Below, in pieces: positions 17,603 through 26,732 of a stretch of DNA of 64,000 bases. The notes beneath the pieces are model-generated. The model ran no database searches, was not told the origin of the DNA, and saw only the letters and a program-made list of their open reading frames with translations. This stretch comes from Luteimonas abyssi (GTDB taxonomy: Bacteria > Pseudomonadota > Gammaproteobacteria > Xanthomonadales > Xanthomonadaceae): assembly GCF_001482195.1 (NCBI RefSeq), contig NZ_KQ759763.1, positions 1,833,321 through 1,897,320 on the forward strand, read 5' to 3'. Within the stretch, counting starts at the first letter, position 1; every line of letters begins with the position of its first letter. The position numbers and the translations under genes are program-made.

Positions 17603-17620
17603 GCGGCCGTGCACGGCCGC
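17603..17620. repeat. Perfect 18-base palindrome upstream of the amidohydrolase operon
   Basis: GCGGCCGTG/CACGGCCGC, an uninterrupted 9+9 inverted repeat, lies 35 bases after the S4 gene and 30 bases before the amidohydrolase ATG. It could be an operator for the three-gene operon that follows or a hairpin end signal for the S4 gene. No T-run follows it, which slightly favours an operator. Confidence 0.5.
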
Positions 17621-17649
17621 CTCATGCCGCCGCTGCCAGCATCGGTGGC

Positions 17650-18534
17650 ATGAAGACAGATGCACCGTTCGACCCGTCTCCGTCCCGACCGGGCGATCCG
17701 CCCGAGCGGCCGTCCGTACAGTTCAGGGAGGCGACCGCACTGGTCGCGGCATCGCCCTGCGGCGAGTGGGATCTCGTCCTCGGCCAGGGGCCCGTCATCG
17801 CGGCGGCCGTTCACGACGGCCACGCCATGCGCGCCTCACTGCAGCAGTATCTGCACATCGATACCCCCAGCCGTCGCCGCGACGAGGACCCGCTGACGGG
17901 CCTGTTCACCACCGTCGGCGACGTCCGACTGCGCGCGCGTCGCTCGCGCTTCGAGGTCGATCTGAATCGCCCACGTGACAAGGCGCTGTCGGGCGATCCG
18001 GCCGACACCTGGGGCATCCGCTTCTGGAAGGAAGAACTGCCCGACGACGAAATCCAGCGCTCGCTGGCCATCCACGACCGCTTCTACGCAATGCTCGCCG
18101 AGCTTCTCGACGCTCTGCTGCAACGGCATGGCACCCTGCTGTTGCTGGACCTGCACAGTTACAACCATCGCCGTGACGGCGCCGACGGCCCGCACGCCCC
18201 GGCCGAGGCGAACCCCGATATCGACCTGGGCGCCACCACGCTCGATCGTGCGCGCTGGGGGCATGTGGTCGATACGTTCGCCGGCGAGATGCGCGACGCC
18301 CCGGTGGCCGGCGGTGCGCCGGACGTACGCGAGAACGTCCGCTATCCCGGCGGCGGCCATTTTCCGGAATGGGTCCATCACCGCTATGGCGATCGCATCT
18401 GCACGCTGTCCATCGAATACAAGAAGACCTTCATGGACGAATGGACCGGTCAGGCCGACATCGCGCGCCTGTACGACCTGCATGCCGGCCTCGAACGCGC
18501 CGTGCGTGCCGTGCGCGGGGAGTTCGGACGTTGA
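17650..18534 (+). CDS. N-formylglutamate amidohydrolase family zinc hydrolase
   Basis: A 294-residue member of the HutG-type N-formylglutamate amidohydrolase family, related to zinc carboxypeptidases. HDRFYAMLAELLDALLQ, the metal-site stretch LLLLDLHSYNHRR, a glycine-rich PGGGHFPEWVHHRYGDR segment and the C-terminal SIEYKKTFMDEWTG support the call. No other histidine-utilisation genes (hutH/U/I) are nearby, so it is probably not part of a His-degradation pathway. It is the first gene of a coupled operon, its TGA overlapping the TTG of the DUF1704 gene, so it may hydrolyse a Glu- or formyl-containing peptide made or processed by its neighbours. Confidence 0.82.
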   Translation: MKTDAPFDPSPSRPGDPPERPSVQFREATALVAASPCGEWDLVLGQGPVIAAAVHDGHAMRASLQQYLHIDTPSRRRDEDPLTGLFTTVGDVRLRARRSRFEVDLNRPRDKALSGDPADTWGIRFWKEELPDDEIQRSLAIHDRFYAMLAELLDALLQRHGTLLLLDLHSYNHRRDGADGPHAPAEANPDIDLGATTLDRARWGHVVDTFAGEMRDAPVAGGAPDVRENVRYPGGGHFPEWVHHRYGDRICTLSIEYKKTFMDEWTGQADIARLYDLHAGLERAVRAVRGEFGR

Positions 18535-19718
18535 GTGCGGTCGCCGCGCAACCGCTCCCGCCGATCGCCGCCCGCGTCGACACCGCGCTCGCGGCGCTCG
18601 ACGCCAGGCTCGACTGGCTGCTGGCGCTCTCCCCGCTCGGCAATGAGGGGCTGTGGCGCGCGTTCGACGACAGCGGCCGCACACGGATGCCGGAGCTGCG
18701 CTACATCGATCTCGAGCTCGACTTCGCCCAGGCGCGCCGAAGCCTGCTCGATCTGCCGGTGGCTGAGGTCGAGTCGCCGCTGCTGTCCGGGTTGCTCTCG
18801 GAAAAGCAGCGGGAACTCGATCGGCAACTGGAGCTGGTGCGCCTGCGCGGCACCGACGGCTTCGTCAATGCCAGCATCGATCTGTTCGGTGGTGTCGAGC
18901 CTCCGCTGCTCGACCTCGCTGAAGAGATCCTGCGCGACGTGCCGACCAGCGCTCCGCTCCAGGCCGATGCCGGCATCGACGAAGTCATGGCGGATGTCGA
19001 AGCGGAATTGGCCTGGTACGCCGAACGCACGCCGGACTTCCACGCCGACGTGGTCGTGGACACCGATCTCAACTCGATGATGATGGTCTCGCACGGCACC
19101 TTCTACGTCGACGGCAACATCCGACTGCCGCGCGCGCGCATCCAGCCATTGATCCAGCACGAGATCGGCACCCACGTGGTGACCCGTCACAACGGCGCGC
19201 GCCAGGCGCTCACCCAGCTCAAGGTCGGCCTGGCCCACTACGATCCGCTGCAGGAAGGCCTCGGCGTCCTGTCCGAGTACCTCGCCGGCTACCTCCCCGG
19301 CGAACGCCTGCGCGTGCTCGCAGGCCGCGTGGTGGCGGCAGGCATGGCGTTGGAGGGCGAACAGGTGCCCGCGATCTTCGACCGCCTGCACGTCACCCAC
19401 GGCCTGCCCACCGACGACGCGTTCGACATCGCCGTGCGCGCCCTGCGCGGCGGCGGCCTGACCAAGGATGCGGTGTACCTGCGCGGCCTGCGCGATCTGG
19501 TCGACTACCTCGGCGACGACGGCGACTTCGAACTGCTGTTCGTCGGCAAGTTCGCCCTCTCGCATCGCGTGGTCGTCGAGCAACTGATCGAAGCGGGCTG
19601 GGCGGTCGCCCCGGATGTCCTGCCGCGCTATCGCTACCGCGACGACTTCCAGCAGCGCCTGGCGCGCTGCCGCGAATGTCCCGTCCAATCGCTGTATCAC
19701 ACGGAACCCGACGCATGA
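18531..19718 (+). CDS. DUF1704 / QEGLA-motif protein, putative zinc carboxypeptidase
   Basis: A 395-residue protein of the 'flavohemoglobin expression-modulating QEGLA motif' family (DUF1704). The metal-binding motif HEIGTH (H210, E211, H215) and the partner Glu in QEGL (E242) are intact, so a zinc peptidase active site is likely. The same fold contains the eukaryotic tubulin detyrosinase MATCAP, a carboxypeptidase that removes one C-terminal Tyr. The start is a TTG overlapping the previous stop by 4 bases (TTGA), and the end overlaps the ATP-grasp gene by ATGA, so the three genes are tightly coupled. The bacterial substrate is unknown. Confidence 0.85.
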   Translation: MSAVAAQPLPPIAARVDTALAALDARLDWLLALSPLGNEGLWRAFDDSGRTRMPELRYIDLELDFAQARRSLLDLPVAEVESPLLSGLLSEKQRELDRQLELVRLRGTDGFVNASIDLFGGVEPPLLDLAEEILRDVPTSAPLQADAGIDEVMADVEAELAWYAERTPDFHADVVVDTDLNSMMMVSHGTFYVDGNIRLPRARIQPLIQHEIGTHVVTRHNGARQALTQLKVGLAHYDPLQEGLGVLSEYLAGYLPGERLRVLAGRVVAAGMALEGEQVPAIFDRLHVTHGLPTDDAFDIAVRALRGGGLTKDAVYLRGLRDLVDYLGDDGDFELLFVGKFALSHRVVVEQLIEAGWAVAPDVLPRYRYRDDFQQRLARCRECPVQSLYHTEPDA

Positions 19719-20965
19719 CCCAGGCACACCGCTCCACCGAGACCGCATCCGCGCAACACACGTCGACCGATGCCGCAGCGGATGCTCCAGCCGCTCCGGG
19801 TCCCGCCGCAACCGGCGCCGCGGGCGGCACGTCGACCGCAGCCGCGGCTTCGGCGAAGGCCGCCCCGAAGACCGCTCCTGGCGACGCATCCGACCGCGGC
19901 CACCCAGCGTCGGGCCGGATTTCGCTGGGATTCGTGGTCAACGACATCGCCACCGAGCAGGGGAACTACACCACCATCCGGCTCGCCCGCACCGCGGCGA
20001 AACGCGGGCATCGGGTGGTCCTGATCGGACTGGGCGACTTCACCTACGATCCCAGCGGCAGCGTCTGCGCGCGCGCGCACGTCCTGCAGCGCGGCGATTA
20101 TGCCGACGATGCCGCCGTGCTGAGCGAGCTGCAGGGCGAGGAGGCGCACGTCGAGCGCATCAACGTCGAGAACCTCGACGTGCTGATGCTGCGCAGCGAT
20201 CCCGCCGAAGAGCTCGAAGACCGGCCCTGGGCCCCCAACAGCAGCCTGCTATTCGCGCAGCTGATCGCGGCCAAGCACGTCATCGTGCTCAACGACCCGA
20301 CCCACCTCACCGATGCCGCCAACAAGACCTACTTCCAGCATTTCCCGGAACAACTGCGCCCGGACACCTGCATCACCCTGGACCCGGAAGAGATCAAGCG
20401 CTTCGTCAAGGCGCACGATGGCCACGCGGTCATCAAGCCGCTGCAGGGCTCGGGCGGCCAGAGCGTGTTCGTGGTCACCCCGGACAGCGATGCCAATCTC
20501 AACCAGATGATCGACGCGGTGATCCGCGATGGCTACGCCATCGTCCAGGAATATCTGCCACGCGCGAAAGACGGCGACCTGCGCCTGTTGACCCTCAATG
20601 GCCGTCCGCTGCAGGTGGACGGCACCTATGCCTGCATCCGCCGTTACAGCACCACGGGCGACGCGCGCAGCAATGTCAGCGCGGGCGGGAAATACGAGGC
20701 TGCCGTACCCGACGAAGATGCGCTGAACCTCGCCGAGATCGCCGCACCCAAGCTCATGCGCGATGGCATGTACTTCGCCGGTCTGGATATCGTCGGCGAC
20801 AAGATGATGGAGATCAACGTCGACACGCCCGGCGGGATCAACATGATCGAGGATCTCACCGGCGTGGATTTCAGCGGCTACATCATCGCGGATCTGGAGC
20901 GCAAGGCCCGCCTGCGCGAACAGTACGGCCGTACGCTGAGCAATTGCGAGATGTCGATGCTGTGA
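19715..20965 (+). CDS. Glutathione synthetase-like ATP-grasp ligase with a low-complexity N-terminus
   Basis: A 416-residue protein. Residues 1-66 are an Ala/Thr/Ser/Pro-rich disordered extension absent from glutathione synthetases. The remainder is a GshB-like pre-ATP-grasp and ATP-grasp domain: GFVVNDIATEQGNYTTIRLA, AVIKPLQGSGGQSVFVV (ATP-binding Lys and Gly-rich loop), GYAIVQEYLPRAKDGDLRLL and the metal-binding MEINVDTPGGINMIEDL. ATP-grasp enzymes join a carboxylate to an amine through an acyl phosphate. The coupling to a carboxypeptidase-like gene suggests it ligates an amino acid to a peptide or protein terminus, but that is inference. It is not the housekeeping gshB by context. Confidence 0.85.
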   Translation: MTQAHRSTETASAQHTSTDAAADAPAAPGPAATGAAGGTSTAAAASAKAAPKTAPGDASDRGHPASGRISLGFVVNDIATEQGNYTTIRLARTAAKRGHRVVLIGLGDFTYDPSGSVCARAHVLQRGDYADDAAVLSELQGEEAHVERINVENLDVLMLRSDPAEELEDRPWAPNSSLLFAQLIAAKHVIVLNDPTHLTDAANKTYFQHFPEQLRPDTCITLDPEEIKRFVKAHDGHAVIKPLQGSGGQSVFVVTPDSDANLNQMIDAVIRDGYAIVQEYLPRAKDGDLRLLTLNGRPLQVDGTYACIRRYSTTGDARSNVSAGGKYEAAVPDEDALNLAEIAAPKLMRDGMYFAGLDIVGDKMMEINVDTPGGINMIEDLTGVDFSGYIIADLERKARLREQYGRTLSNCEMSML

Positions 20966-21097
20966 GCGGTGCCGGATCGTCCGCTGCGCCGTGCCTGCCC
21001 CAGCCTCCCGGCAACGTGGGCGGAACACGGTGCAGCGGTACGGCCGCACCGGCGTCAGCCCGTCTCGCTGATCGGGACGGCATCGATCCGCGAACCT

Positions 21098-21436
21098 TCA
21101 CGCCTTGCGCAGGAACTGCACTTTCAGCACCAGATCCTTGATCTTGTCCGAGTGGGCCTCGATGTGCTCGGCGTCGTCCTCGACCAGACGGATGTTGCGG
21201 ATCACCGTGCCCTGCTTGAGCACGATCGAAGAGCCTTTGACCTTGAGGTCCTTGATCACGACCACGGTGTCGCCGGCAGCGAGCGGATTGCCGTTACTGT
21301 CGCGCACCACCGGCCCGGAGGCCGCCTCGGTCGCCTGCGACCATTCGTGGCCGCATTCCGGGCAGGCCAGCAGGCCGCGATCCTCGTAGGCAAGCGTACC
21401 GCCGCACTGGGGGCAGGCAGGCGTCTCCGACATCAT
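21098..21436 (-). CDS. yjdM: YjdM/PhnA family zinc-ribbon protein
   Basis: A 112-residue protein. An N-terminal zinc ribbon has two CxxC knuckles (CPQCGGTLAY and CPECGHEWSQ). The conserved PhnA domain (DSNGNPLAAGDTVVVIKDLK, KGSSIVLKQGTVIRNIRLV and IKDLVLKVQFLRK) follows. The family was named for linkage to phosphonate genes in E. coli, but a role in phosphonate use is not supported; function unknown. Two adjacent ATGs are possible; the upstream one at 21436 was taken because GGAGG lies 5 bases before it. It is convergent with the ATP-grasp gene. Confidence 0.9.
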   Translation of the reverse strand: MMSETPACPQCGGTLAYEDRGLLACPECGHEWSQATEAASGPVVRDSNGNPLAAGDTVVVIKDLKVKGSSIVLKQGTVIRNIRLVEDDAEHIEAHSDKIKDLVLKVQFLRKA

Positions 21437-21579
21437 GGGGTCCTCCGAACGAGCGGCGGGCATTGTACCCGCGGGCCACGGTCACCGCCCCGTCGAAGCA
21501 GTGCCGCCGCCACAACCGGCGAGCCCTGCGGCGAACGACGACGTCCGCCCGTTGCAACGTGCGCCGGTTCGGGCCTGCA

Positions 21580-22197
21580 TCATCGTCCCGGCGAAGCGCG
21601 CTCGTCGAGCACGCGTCTCACCGCGTCCAGCCCCAACCCTCGCGCCCGCAGCAGGACGAGCAGGTGGTAGACCAGATCCGCCGCCTCGCCGAGCAGCGCC
21701 TCCTCGTCCTGGACGACGCCGGCCAGCGCGGTCTCCACGCCTTCTTCGCCGACTTTCTGGGCGATGCGGCGGACCCCCGATTCGAACAGCCGCGCCGTGT
21801 AGCTCCCGGCCTGTGGCGATGCCGCTCGGTCGGCGATCACGGCATCGAGTGCGCCCAGCGCATCCGCGGGCGCATCGGGAAAGCAGCTGGGCCTCTGCAG
21901 ATGGCACGTCGGCCCCTGCGGACGCGCCATGACCAGCAAGGTGTCGGCATCGCAGTCGACGTCGACCGAGACCAGTTCCAACACGTGACCCGATGTCTCG
22001 CCCTTGGTCCAGAGCCGACGCTTGCTGCGGCTGTAGAACGTCACGTGCCCGCTCCGGCGGGTCTGCTCCAGCGCCGCGCGATTCATGTAGCCCAGCATCA
22101 GCACGCGCAGGCTGGCCGCGTCCTGCACGACGACAGGCAACAGACCATCGCCCTTCGTCCAGTCGAGTGCATCGGGATCGAGACGATCTTGGATCAT
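21580..22197 (-). CDS. hisIE: Bifunctional phosphoribosyl-AMP cyclohydrolase / phosphoribosyl-ATP pyrophosphatase
   Basis: A 205-residue fusion performing steps 2 and 3 of histidine synthesis. The HisI cyclohydrolase domain (1-112) has LGYMNRAALEQTRRSGHVTF, RLWTKGETSGH and the zinc-ligand region VDCDADTLL. The HisE pyrophosphatase domain (120-205) has SYTARLFESGVRRIAQKVGE, EEGVETALAGV and the EAADLVYHLLVLL helix. It is the last his gene, 69 bases after hisF, the widest gap between his biosynthetic genes. Confidence 0.97.
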   Translation of the reverse strand: MIQDRLDPDALDWTKGDGLLPVVVQDAASLRVLMLGYMNRAALEQTRRSGHVTFYSRSKRRLWTKGETSGHVLELVSVDVDCDADTLLVMARPQGPTCHLQRPSCFPDAPADALGALDAVIADRAASPQAGSYTARLFESGVRRIAQKVGEEGVETALAGVVQDEEALLGEAADLVYHLLVLLRARGLGLDAVRRVLDERASPGR

Positions 22198-22266
22198 GGT
22201 GCGGGCTCCGGAGGTACGGGACGCTTCAAGAAGGCGGCGGGTTGCGAAAAAGGCGCGGACGGCGGG

Positions 22267-23070
22267 CTACCAGGCGGCAACGATCTGCGAGGCGGACGGG
22301 CCGGGACGCACCTCGATACCGGCGTCATGCAGGAAGCGCTTCAGGTCGGCGATTTCGATCTGACCGCTGTGGAACACGCTGGCCGCCAGCGCGCCGTCGA
22401 CATCCGCCGTCCCGAAGGCCTCGGCGAAGTGCGCCATCGCCCCCGCACCGCCCGAGGCCACCAGCGGCACCTGGCACGACGCACGCGCCGCGCGCAGTTG
22501 CGCGATGTCGTAACCACGTCGCACGCCGTCGTTGTCCATGCAGTTGAGCACGATCTCGCCGGCGCCCAGTGCCTGCGCCTCGACGATCCAGTCGAGCGTG
22601 CGCTTCTTCGGCGCCTGCATCCGGTCCGGGTCACCGGTATGGCTGCGCACCCGCCATTCGCCATCGGCCTCGAGGATGGAATCCACCCCGATCACCACGC
22701 ACTGCACGCCGAACTCCGCGGCCAGTTCGCCGATCAGCGCAGGGCGCTCCAGCGCGGGGGTGTTGATCGAGATCTTGTCGGCACCGGCATGCAGGACGGT
22801 CCGCGCGGTGGCGACATCGCGGATACCGCCCGCCACGCAGAACGGGATATCCAGCCGGGCGGAGACCCGCTCCACCCACGCGACGTCCACCGTCCGTTGT
22901 TGCGGGCTGGCGCCGATGTCGTAGAACACCAGCTCGTCCGCGCCGGCATCGCGGTAACGCAGGGCGAGATCGACGATGTCGCCCATGTCGACGTGGTCAC
23001 GAAAACGCACGCCCTTCACAACGCGTCCATCGCGTACATCCAGGCACGGGATCACACGACGCGCCGGCAT
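22267..23070 (-). CDS. hisF: Imidazole glycerol phosphate synthase, cyclase subunit
   Basis: A 267-residue TIM barrel that uses ammonia from HisH to make imidazole glycerol phosphate and AICAR. The N-terminus [20 protein letters not shown] carries the first catalytic Asp, and the second sits in [14 protein letters not shown]. Phosphate loops [12 protein letters not shown] and [13 protein letters not shown] are intact. It ends about 10 residues longer than the common 256-258. Its ATG overlaps the hisA stop (ATGA). Confidence 0.97.
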   Translation of the reverse strand: MPARRVIPCLDVRDGRVVKGVRFRDHVDMGDIVDLALRYRDAGADELVFYDIGASPQQRTVDVAWVERVSARLDIPFCVAGGIRDVATARTVLHAGADKISINTPALERPALIGELAAEFGVQCVVIGVDSILEADGEWRVRSHTGDPDRMQAPKKRTLDWIVEAQALGAGEIVLNCMDNDGVRRGYDIAQLRAARASCQVPLVASGGAGAMAHFAEAFGTADVDGALAASVFHSGQIEIADLKRFLHDAGIEVRPGPSASQIVAAW

Positions 23071-23831
23071 CAGCCGTCTCCCCGCGCGAGCGCATCCGGC
23101 AATGTGAATCGCCCTTCGAGCAATGCGCGCCCGAGCACGAGCCCGCTGCAGCCCTGCGCCTGCGCGAGGACGACGTCCTCGATGCCCCGTACGCCTCCGG
23201 ACGCCTGCAGTTCGAGTACCGGCAACGCGGCCCGGATGCGTGCGTACAGATCGAAGTTGGGACCGGTCAGCATGCCGTCGCGGCTGATATCGGTGCACAA
23301 CAGATGGCGCAAACCGTGCGCGGTGTAGCGCGCGGCGAATGCGTCCAGCGTGCCGGCGGCCTGTTCGGTCCAGCCGTGCACCGGGAGGCGCCAGACGCCT
23401 TCCGCATCGGCACGGGTGTCGAGCGCGACGGTGATGCGGTCCGGGCCGAAGGCATCGAGCCAGTCGAGCACCGTCGCGGGCGCACGTACCGCCAGCGAGC
23501 CCACGACCACGCGTGCCGCACCGGCGGCGAGGATGCGCTCGACATCCGCCCGATCCCGGACGCCGCCGCCGGTCTGCACGCGCAGCGTCGTGGACGCGGC
23601 CAGCTCGCGCAGCAACGGTTCCAGGGTGTACCCCCCGGCCCGGGCGGCATCCAGGTCGACCAGATGCAGCCATTCGGCGCCTTGCGCCGCATACGCCTGC
23701 GCGAGTGCCAGCGGGTCGTCTCCGTAACGCGTTTCCTGGTCGTAGTCGCCCTGGCTCAGTCGGACGATGCGCCCGTTGCGCACGTCGATGGCGGGATACA
23801 GGGTGAGCCTTCGGATCGATGTCGTGCTCAT
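23070..23831 (-). CDS. hisA: Phosphoribosylformimino-5-aminoimidazole carboxamide ribotide isomerase
   Basis: A 253-residue HisA TIM barrel for the fourth step. The N-terminal catalytic Asp is in [20 protein letters not shown], and the second acid lies in [15 protein letters not shown]. Phosphate loops [16 protein letters not shown] and [13 protein letters not shown] are present. A few extra residues (MSTTSIRR) precede the usual start; no internal start with a better ribosome site was seen. It overlaps hisH and hisF by 4 and 3 bases. Confidence 0.97.
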   Translation of the reverse strand: MSTTSIRRLTLYPAIDVRNGRIVRLSQGDYDQETRYGDDPLALAQAYAAQGAEWLHLVDLDAARAGGYTLEPLLRELAASTTLRVQTGGGVRDRADVERILAAGAARVVVGSLAVRAPATVLDWLDAFGPDRITVALDTRADAEGVWRLPVHGWTEQAAGTLDAFAARYTAHGLRHLLCTDISRDGMLTGPNFDLYARIRAALPVLELQASGGVRGIEDVVLAQAQGCSGLVLGRALLEGRFTLPDALARGDG

Positions 23832-24427
23832 GCGGCGTCCGCCAGGAGAAAGTTGCCCAGCAGCCTCGCGCCGGTCGCCGCCGAACGTTCCGGATGGAAC
23901 TGCGCACCGGCGATCCGCCCCTGCCGCACCACCGCGGCGAACGTGCGGCCGTGCGCAGCCGAGGCGATGCAGGCATCGGTGACCGGAGCGGCGTAGCTGT
24001 GCACGAAGTAGGCGTAGTCGCTGTCACCGAAACCGGCCGTCAACGGGTCGTCGCGCTCGCGCTGCAACCGGCTCCAGCCCATGTGCGGCACGCGCAGGTC
24101 CGATGCGACCTCGAGCTTGCGCACCCGCCCCGGCAACAGACCCAGGCAAGGCGTGTCGTCTTCCTCGGAGTGTTCGAACAGCAGTTGCATGCCGACGCAC
24201 ACGCCGAGCAGCGGCTGGCGCAGACTGCGCAGCGTGTCGACCAGTTCCAGCGCGTGGAGCTGGCGCATCACCGTGGCCGCGGCGCTCACGCCCGGCAGGA
24301 TCACCCGGTCGGCACGACGGATGGCATCGGCATCGCGGGTCAACTCGGGCTCGACCCCGAGCCGCTGCAACGCATAGCGCACCGAGCCCAGGTTGGCGCC
24401 CCCGGCATCGATCAACGCCACGCGCAT
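23828..24427 (-). CDS. hisH: Imidazole glycerol phosphate synthase, glutamine amidotransferase subunit
   Basis: A 199-residue class I glutaminase feeding ammonia to HisF. The nucleophile Cys is in [17 protein letters not shown] (about residue 77). The catalytic His and Glu lie near the C-terminus in [14 protein letters not shown]. The oxyanion loop begins [16 protein letters not shown]. Its start codon shares one base with the hisB stop (TGATG), and it overlaps hisA by 4 bases. Confidence 0.96.
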   Translation of the reverse strand: MRVALIDAGGANLGSVRYALQRLGVEPELTRDADAIRRADRVILPGVSAAATVMRQLHALELVDTLRSLRQPLLGVCVGMQLLFEHSEEDDTPCLGLLPGRVRKLEVASDLRVPHMGWSRLQRERDDPLTAGFGDSDYAYFVHSYAAPVTDACIASAAHGRTFAAVVRQGRIAGAQFHPERSAATGARLLGNFLLADAA

Positions 24428-25653
24428 CACAGCACCCCCTTGGTGCTCGGCAATTCGGCCCCTTCGCGGCGGACCGCCATGCGCAACGCCCGGGCGAACG
24501 CCTTGAAGCAAGCCTCCACCTTGTGGTGGTCGTTGTGCCCTTCGACCTTGAGGTTGAGATTGAGCGCGGCCGCGTCGCACACCGAGCGGAAGAAGTGCTC
24601 GACCAGTTCGGTCGGCATGTCGCCGACACGCTCGCGAGCGAAGCTGCCGTCGAAGACGAGATACGGACGGCCGCCGAAGTCGAGCGCCGCACTGGCCAAC
24701 GTTTCGTCCATCGGCAGGACGAAGCCTGCGGCCCCGCGTGCCGCGCCGCCTTCCGCCGGGCGCGGCGTATCGGTGGGCGCACCCCCGATCGCGCGCGCGT
24801 CCACGTCGGGCCGCGCGGTGGGCGCAGCCTCGGAGGCTGGCGCGACCACGTCGTCGAAGCCGTACCGGGCGATGCCGCGCTTGTCGTCCAGCGCCGCTTT
24901 CAGCGCCTGGCCCAGGGCGATGCCGGTGTCTTCGATGGTGTGATGTTCGTCGATGTGGAGGTCGCCAACGGCCTCGATCTCGAGCGCGATGCCGCCGTGC
25001 TTGCCGATCTGGTCGAGCATGTGATCGAAGAACGGCAGCCCGGTGGACACCCGCGCATCGGCCCTGCGATCCAGGTCGACTGCGACACGGATCCTGGTTT
25101 CGCGCGTGTTGCGGACGACCTCGGCACGGCGTGGCGCGTCGGCGAGCTCGTGCGCGATCCCGGCCCAGTCCCAGTCGCCGCCGAACTGTGCGGTGCGCAG
25201 CTGGAATCCGCGGATCCCGAGATTGCGCGCGAACTGCAGGTCGGTCTCGCGATCCCCGACCATGGCCGAGCGGTCGAGATCGATGCCGCGGTCGCGCAGG
25301 TAGTGCTGCACCAGCCCCAGACCGGGCTTGCGGGTGGGCGCGTTGTCGGCCGGCCAGCTGCAGTCGATCAGGACCTCGCGGAACACGATGCCCTGGCTTT
25401 CGAACACCTGCATCATCAGCGCGTGCGGACCGTCGAAGCTTTCGCGCGGATAGGCCTCGCTGCCGAGTCCGTCCTGATTGGTGACCATGACGAACTCGAA
25501 ACCCGCATCGCGCAGTCTCAGCAGCGCGGGGATCACCCCCGCGAACAGGCGCAGCTTGTCGTAACCGTCGATCTGGAAATCGGCGGGTTCCTCGATCAGG
25601 GTGCCGTCGCGGTCGAGAAAAAGGATCTTGGTGGTCGGGAGCTTCGAGGCCAT
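24427..25653 (-). CDS. hisB: Bifunctional histidinol-phosphatase / imidazoleglycerol-phosphate dehydratase with an extra insert
   Basis: A 408-residue fusion. The HAD phosphatase domain (1-165) has [11 protein letters not shown] with catalytic D14/D16, [12 protein letters not shown] and [12 protein letters not shown]. The dehydratase domain (from about 185) has [15 protein letters not shown] and, near the end, [15 protein letters not shown], the metal His clusters. Between KRGIARYGF and [15 protein letters not shown], which are adjacent in other HisB proteins, lies a 45-residue Ala/Pro/Gly-rich insert (residues 267-311, bases 24721-24855). It explains why the protein is longer than the roughly 360-375 of relatives. 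The frame is intact and both catalytic sets are kept, so it is probably functional. Confidence 0.96.
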   Translation of the reverse strand: MASKLPTTKILFLDRDGTLIEEPADFQIDGYDKLRLFAGVIPALLRLRDAGFEFVMVTNQDGLGSEAYPRESFDGPHALMMQVFESQGIVFREVLIDCSWPADNAPTRKPGLGLVQHYLRDRGIDLDRSAMVGDRETDLQFARNLGIRGFQLRTAQFGGDWDWAGIAHELADAPRRAEVVRNTRETRIRVAVDLDRRADARVSTGLPFFDHMLDQIGKHGGIALEIEAVGDLHIDEHHTIEDTGIALGQALKAALDDKRGIARYGFDDVVAPASEAAPTARPDVDARAIGGAPTDTPRPAEGGAARGAAGFVLPMDETLASAALDFGGRPYLVFDGSFARERVGDMPTELVEHFFRSVCDAAALNLNLKVEGHNDHHKVEACFKAFARALRMAVRREGAELPSTKGVL

Positions 25654-25655
25654 GT

Positions 25656-26732
25656 TCAACGTGGTCCCAGGGTGGCGAGCGTGCGCAGCACGCGGTCGTT
25701 CTGCTCCGGCGTGCCGATGCTGATCCGCAGCGCATCGCCGAGTTGCGGTGCCGCACGCTGGTCGCGTACGACGATGCCGGCGGCCAGCAACGCCGCGAAG
25801 GCCGCATCGGCGTCCTCGAAGCGCACCAGCAGGAAGTTGCCGTCCGAGGGATAGACCCGGCGGATGCCGGGCAACGCGGGCAGCGCACTCGCCATGCGTG
25901 CACGCTCCACGCGCACGGCCTGGACGCGGGCCGCGGTGCGATGACGCGCATCCGGCGCCAGCGCGGCGCCCGCCAGGTCCGCGCACGGCGCGGGAATCGG
26001 ATATGGGGCCTGGCAACGGCGCAGCACCGCGATCAGGTCGGCGTGCCCGATCACCGCCCCGATCCGGGCCGCCGCCAGCGCATGTGCCTTCGACAACGTA
26101 CGCAGCACCACCAGGTGCTCGTGCCGATCCAGCAGCGCCAGTGCCGATACCTGCCCGGAGAACTCCGCGTACGCCTCGTCGATCACCACCAGTGCGTGTC
26201 CGCGCAAGGCATCGGCGATGCGGTCGACGGTCTCGATCGGCAGCGCCAGACCGGTCGGATTGGCGGGGGGGCACAGGAAGACCACGCGCACCCGCTCGGC
26301 CAGCGCCTGCTCGATCACCCGGTCGGCCTCCAGCGAGAAGCCGTCTTCGGTGTCGGTCAGGGGCACCTCGACCAGCGGGGCATCCTGCAGGCGTGCGCCC
26401 ACCGCGTACATGCCGAACACCGGCGGCGTCACAAGCACGGCGTCCCGCCCGGCACGGCAGGCGGCCCGGATCAGCAGGTCGATCCCTTCGTCGCTGCCGC
26501 GTCCGACCAGTACCCGGTCCTGCGCGGTGCCGTACAACCCCGCGAGCGCCGTCACCAGGGCGCGCGGCTGCGGATCCGGATAGCGCCGGTTGCGATCGTC
26601 GCCGTCGGCGATGCTCGGCCACGGCGCCTCGTTGGCATTGAGCCAGTCCTCTCCCTGCAAGGACACACCGCGCGCGGAGCTGTAGCCGGCGAAATCGCGC
26701 AGCTCCTCGCGCAGCAGAGCCAGCACGCTCAC
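25656..26732 (-). CDS. hisC: Histidinol-phosphate aminotransferase
   Basis: A 358-residue PLP-dependent aminotransferase (class II fold). Motifs are [32 protein letters not shown] (the NPTG substrate loop), [12 protein letters not shown] and the PLP lysine in [16 protein letters not shown]. The C-terminal Arg that binds the carboxylate lies in [13 protein letters not shown]. The start is a GTG that overlaps the hisD stop by 4 bases (GTGA), and hisB begins 2 bases after its end. Confidence 0.96.
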   Translation of the reverse strand: MSVLALLREELRDFAGYSSARGVSLQGEDWLNANEAPWPSIADGDDRNRRYPDPQPRALVTALAGLYGTAQDRVLVGRGSDEGIDLLIRAACRAGRDAVLVTPPVFGMYAVGARLQDAPLVEVPLTDTEDGFSLEADRVIEQALAERVRVVFLCPPANPTGLALPIETVDRIADALRGHALVVIDEAYAEFSGQVSALALLDRHEHLVVLRTLSKAHALAAARIGAVIGHADLIAVLRRCQAPYPIPAPCADLAGAALAPDARHRTAARVQAVRVERARMASALPALPGIRRVYPSDGNFLLVRFEDADAAFAALLAAGIVVRDQRAAPQLGDALRISIGTPEQNDRVLRTLATLGPR

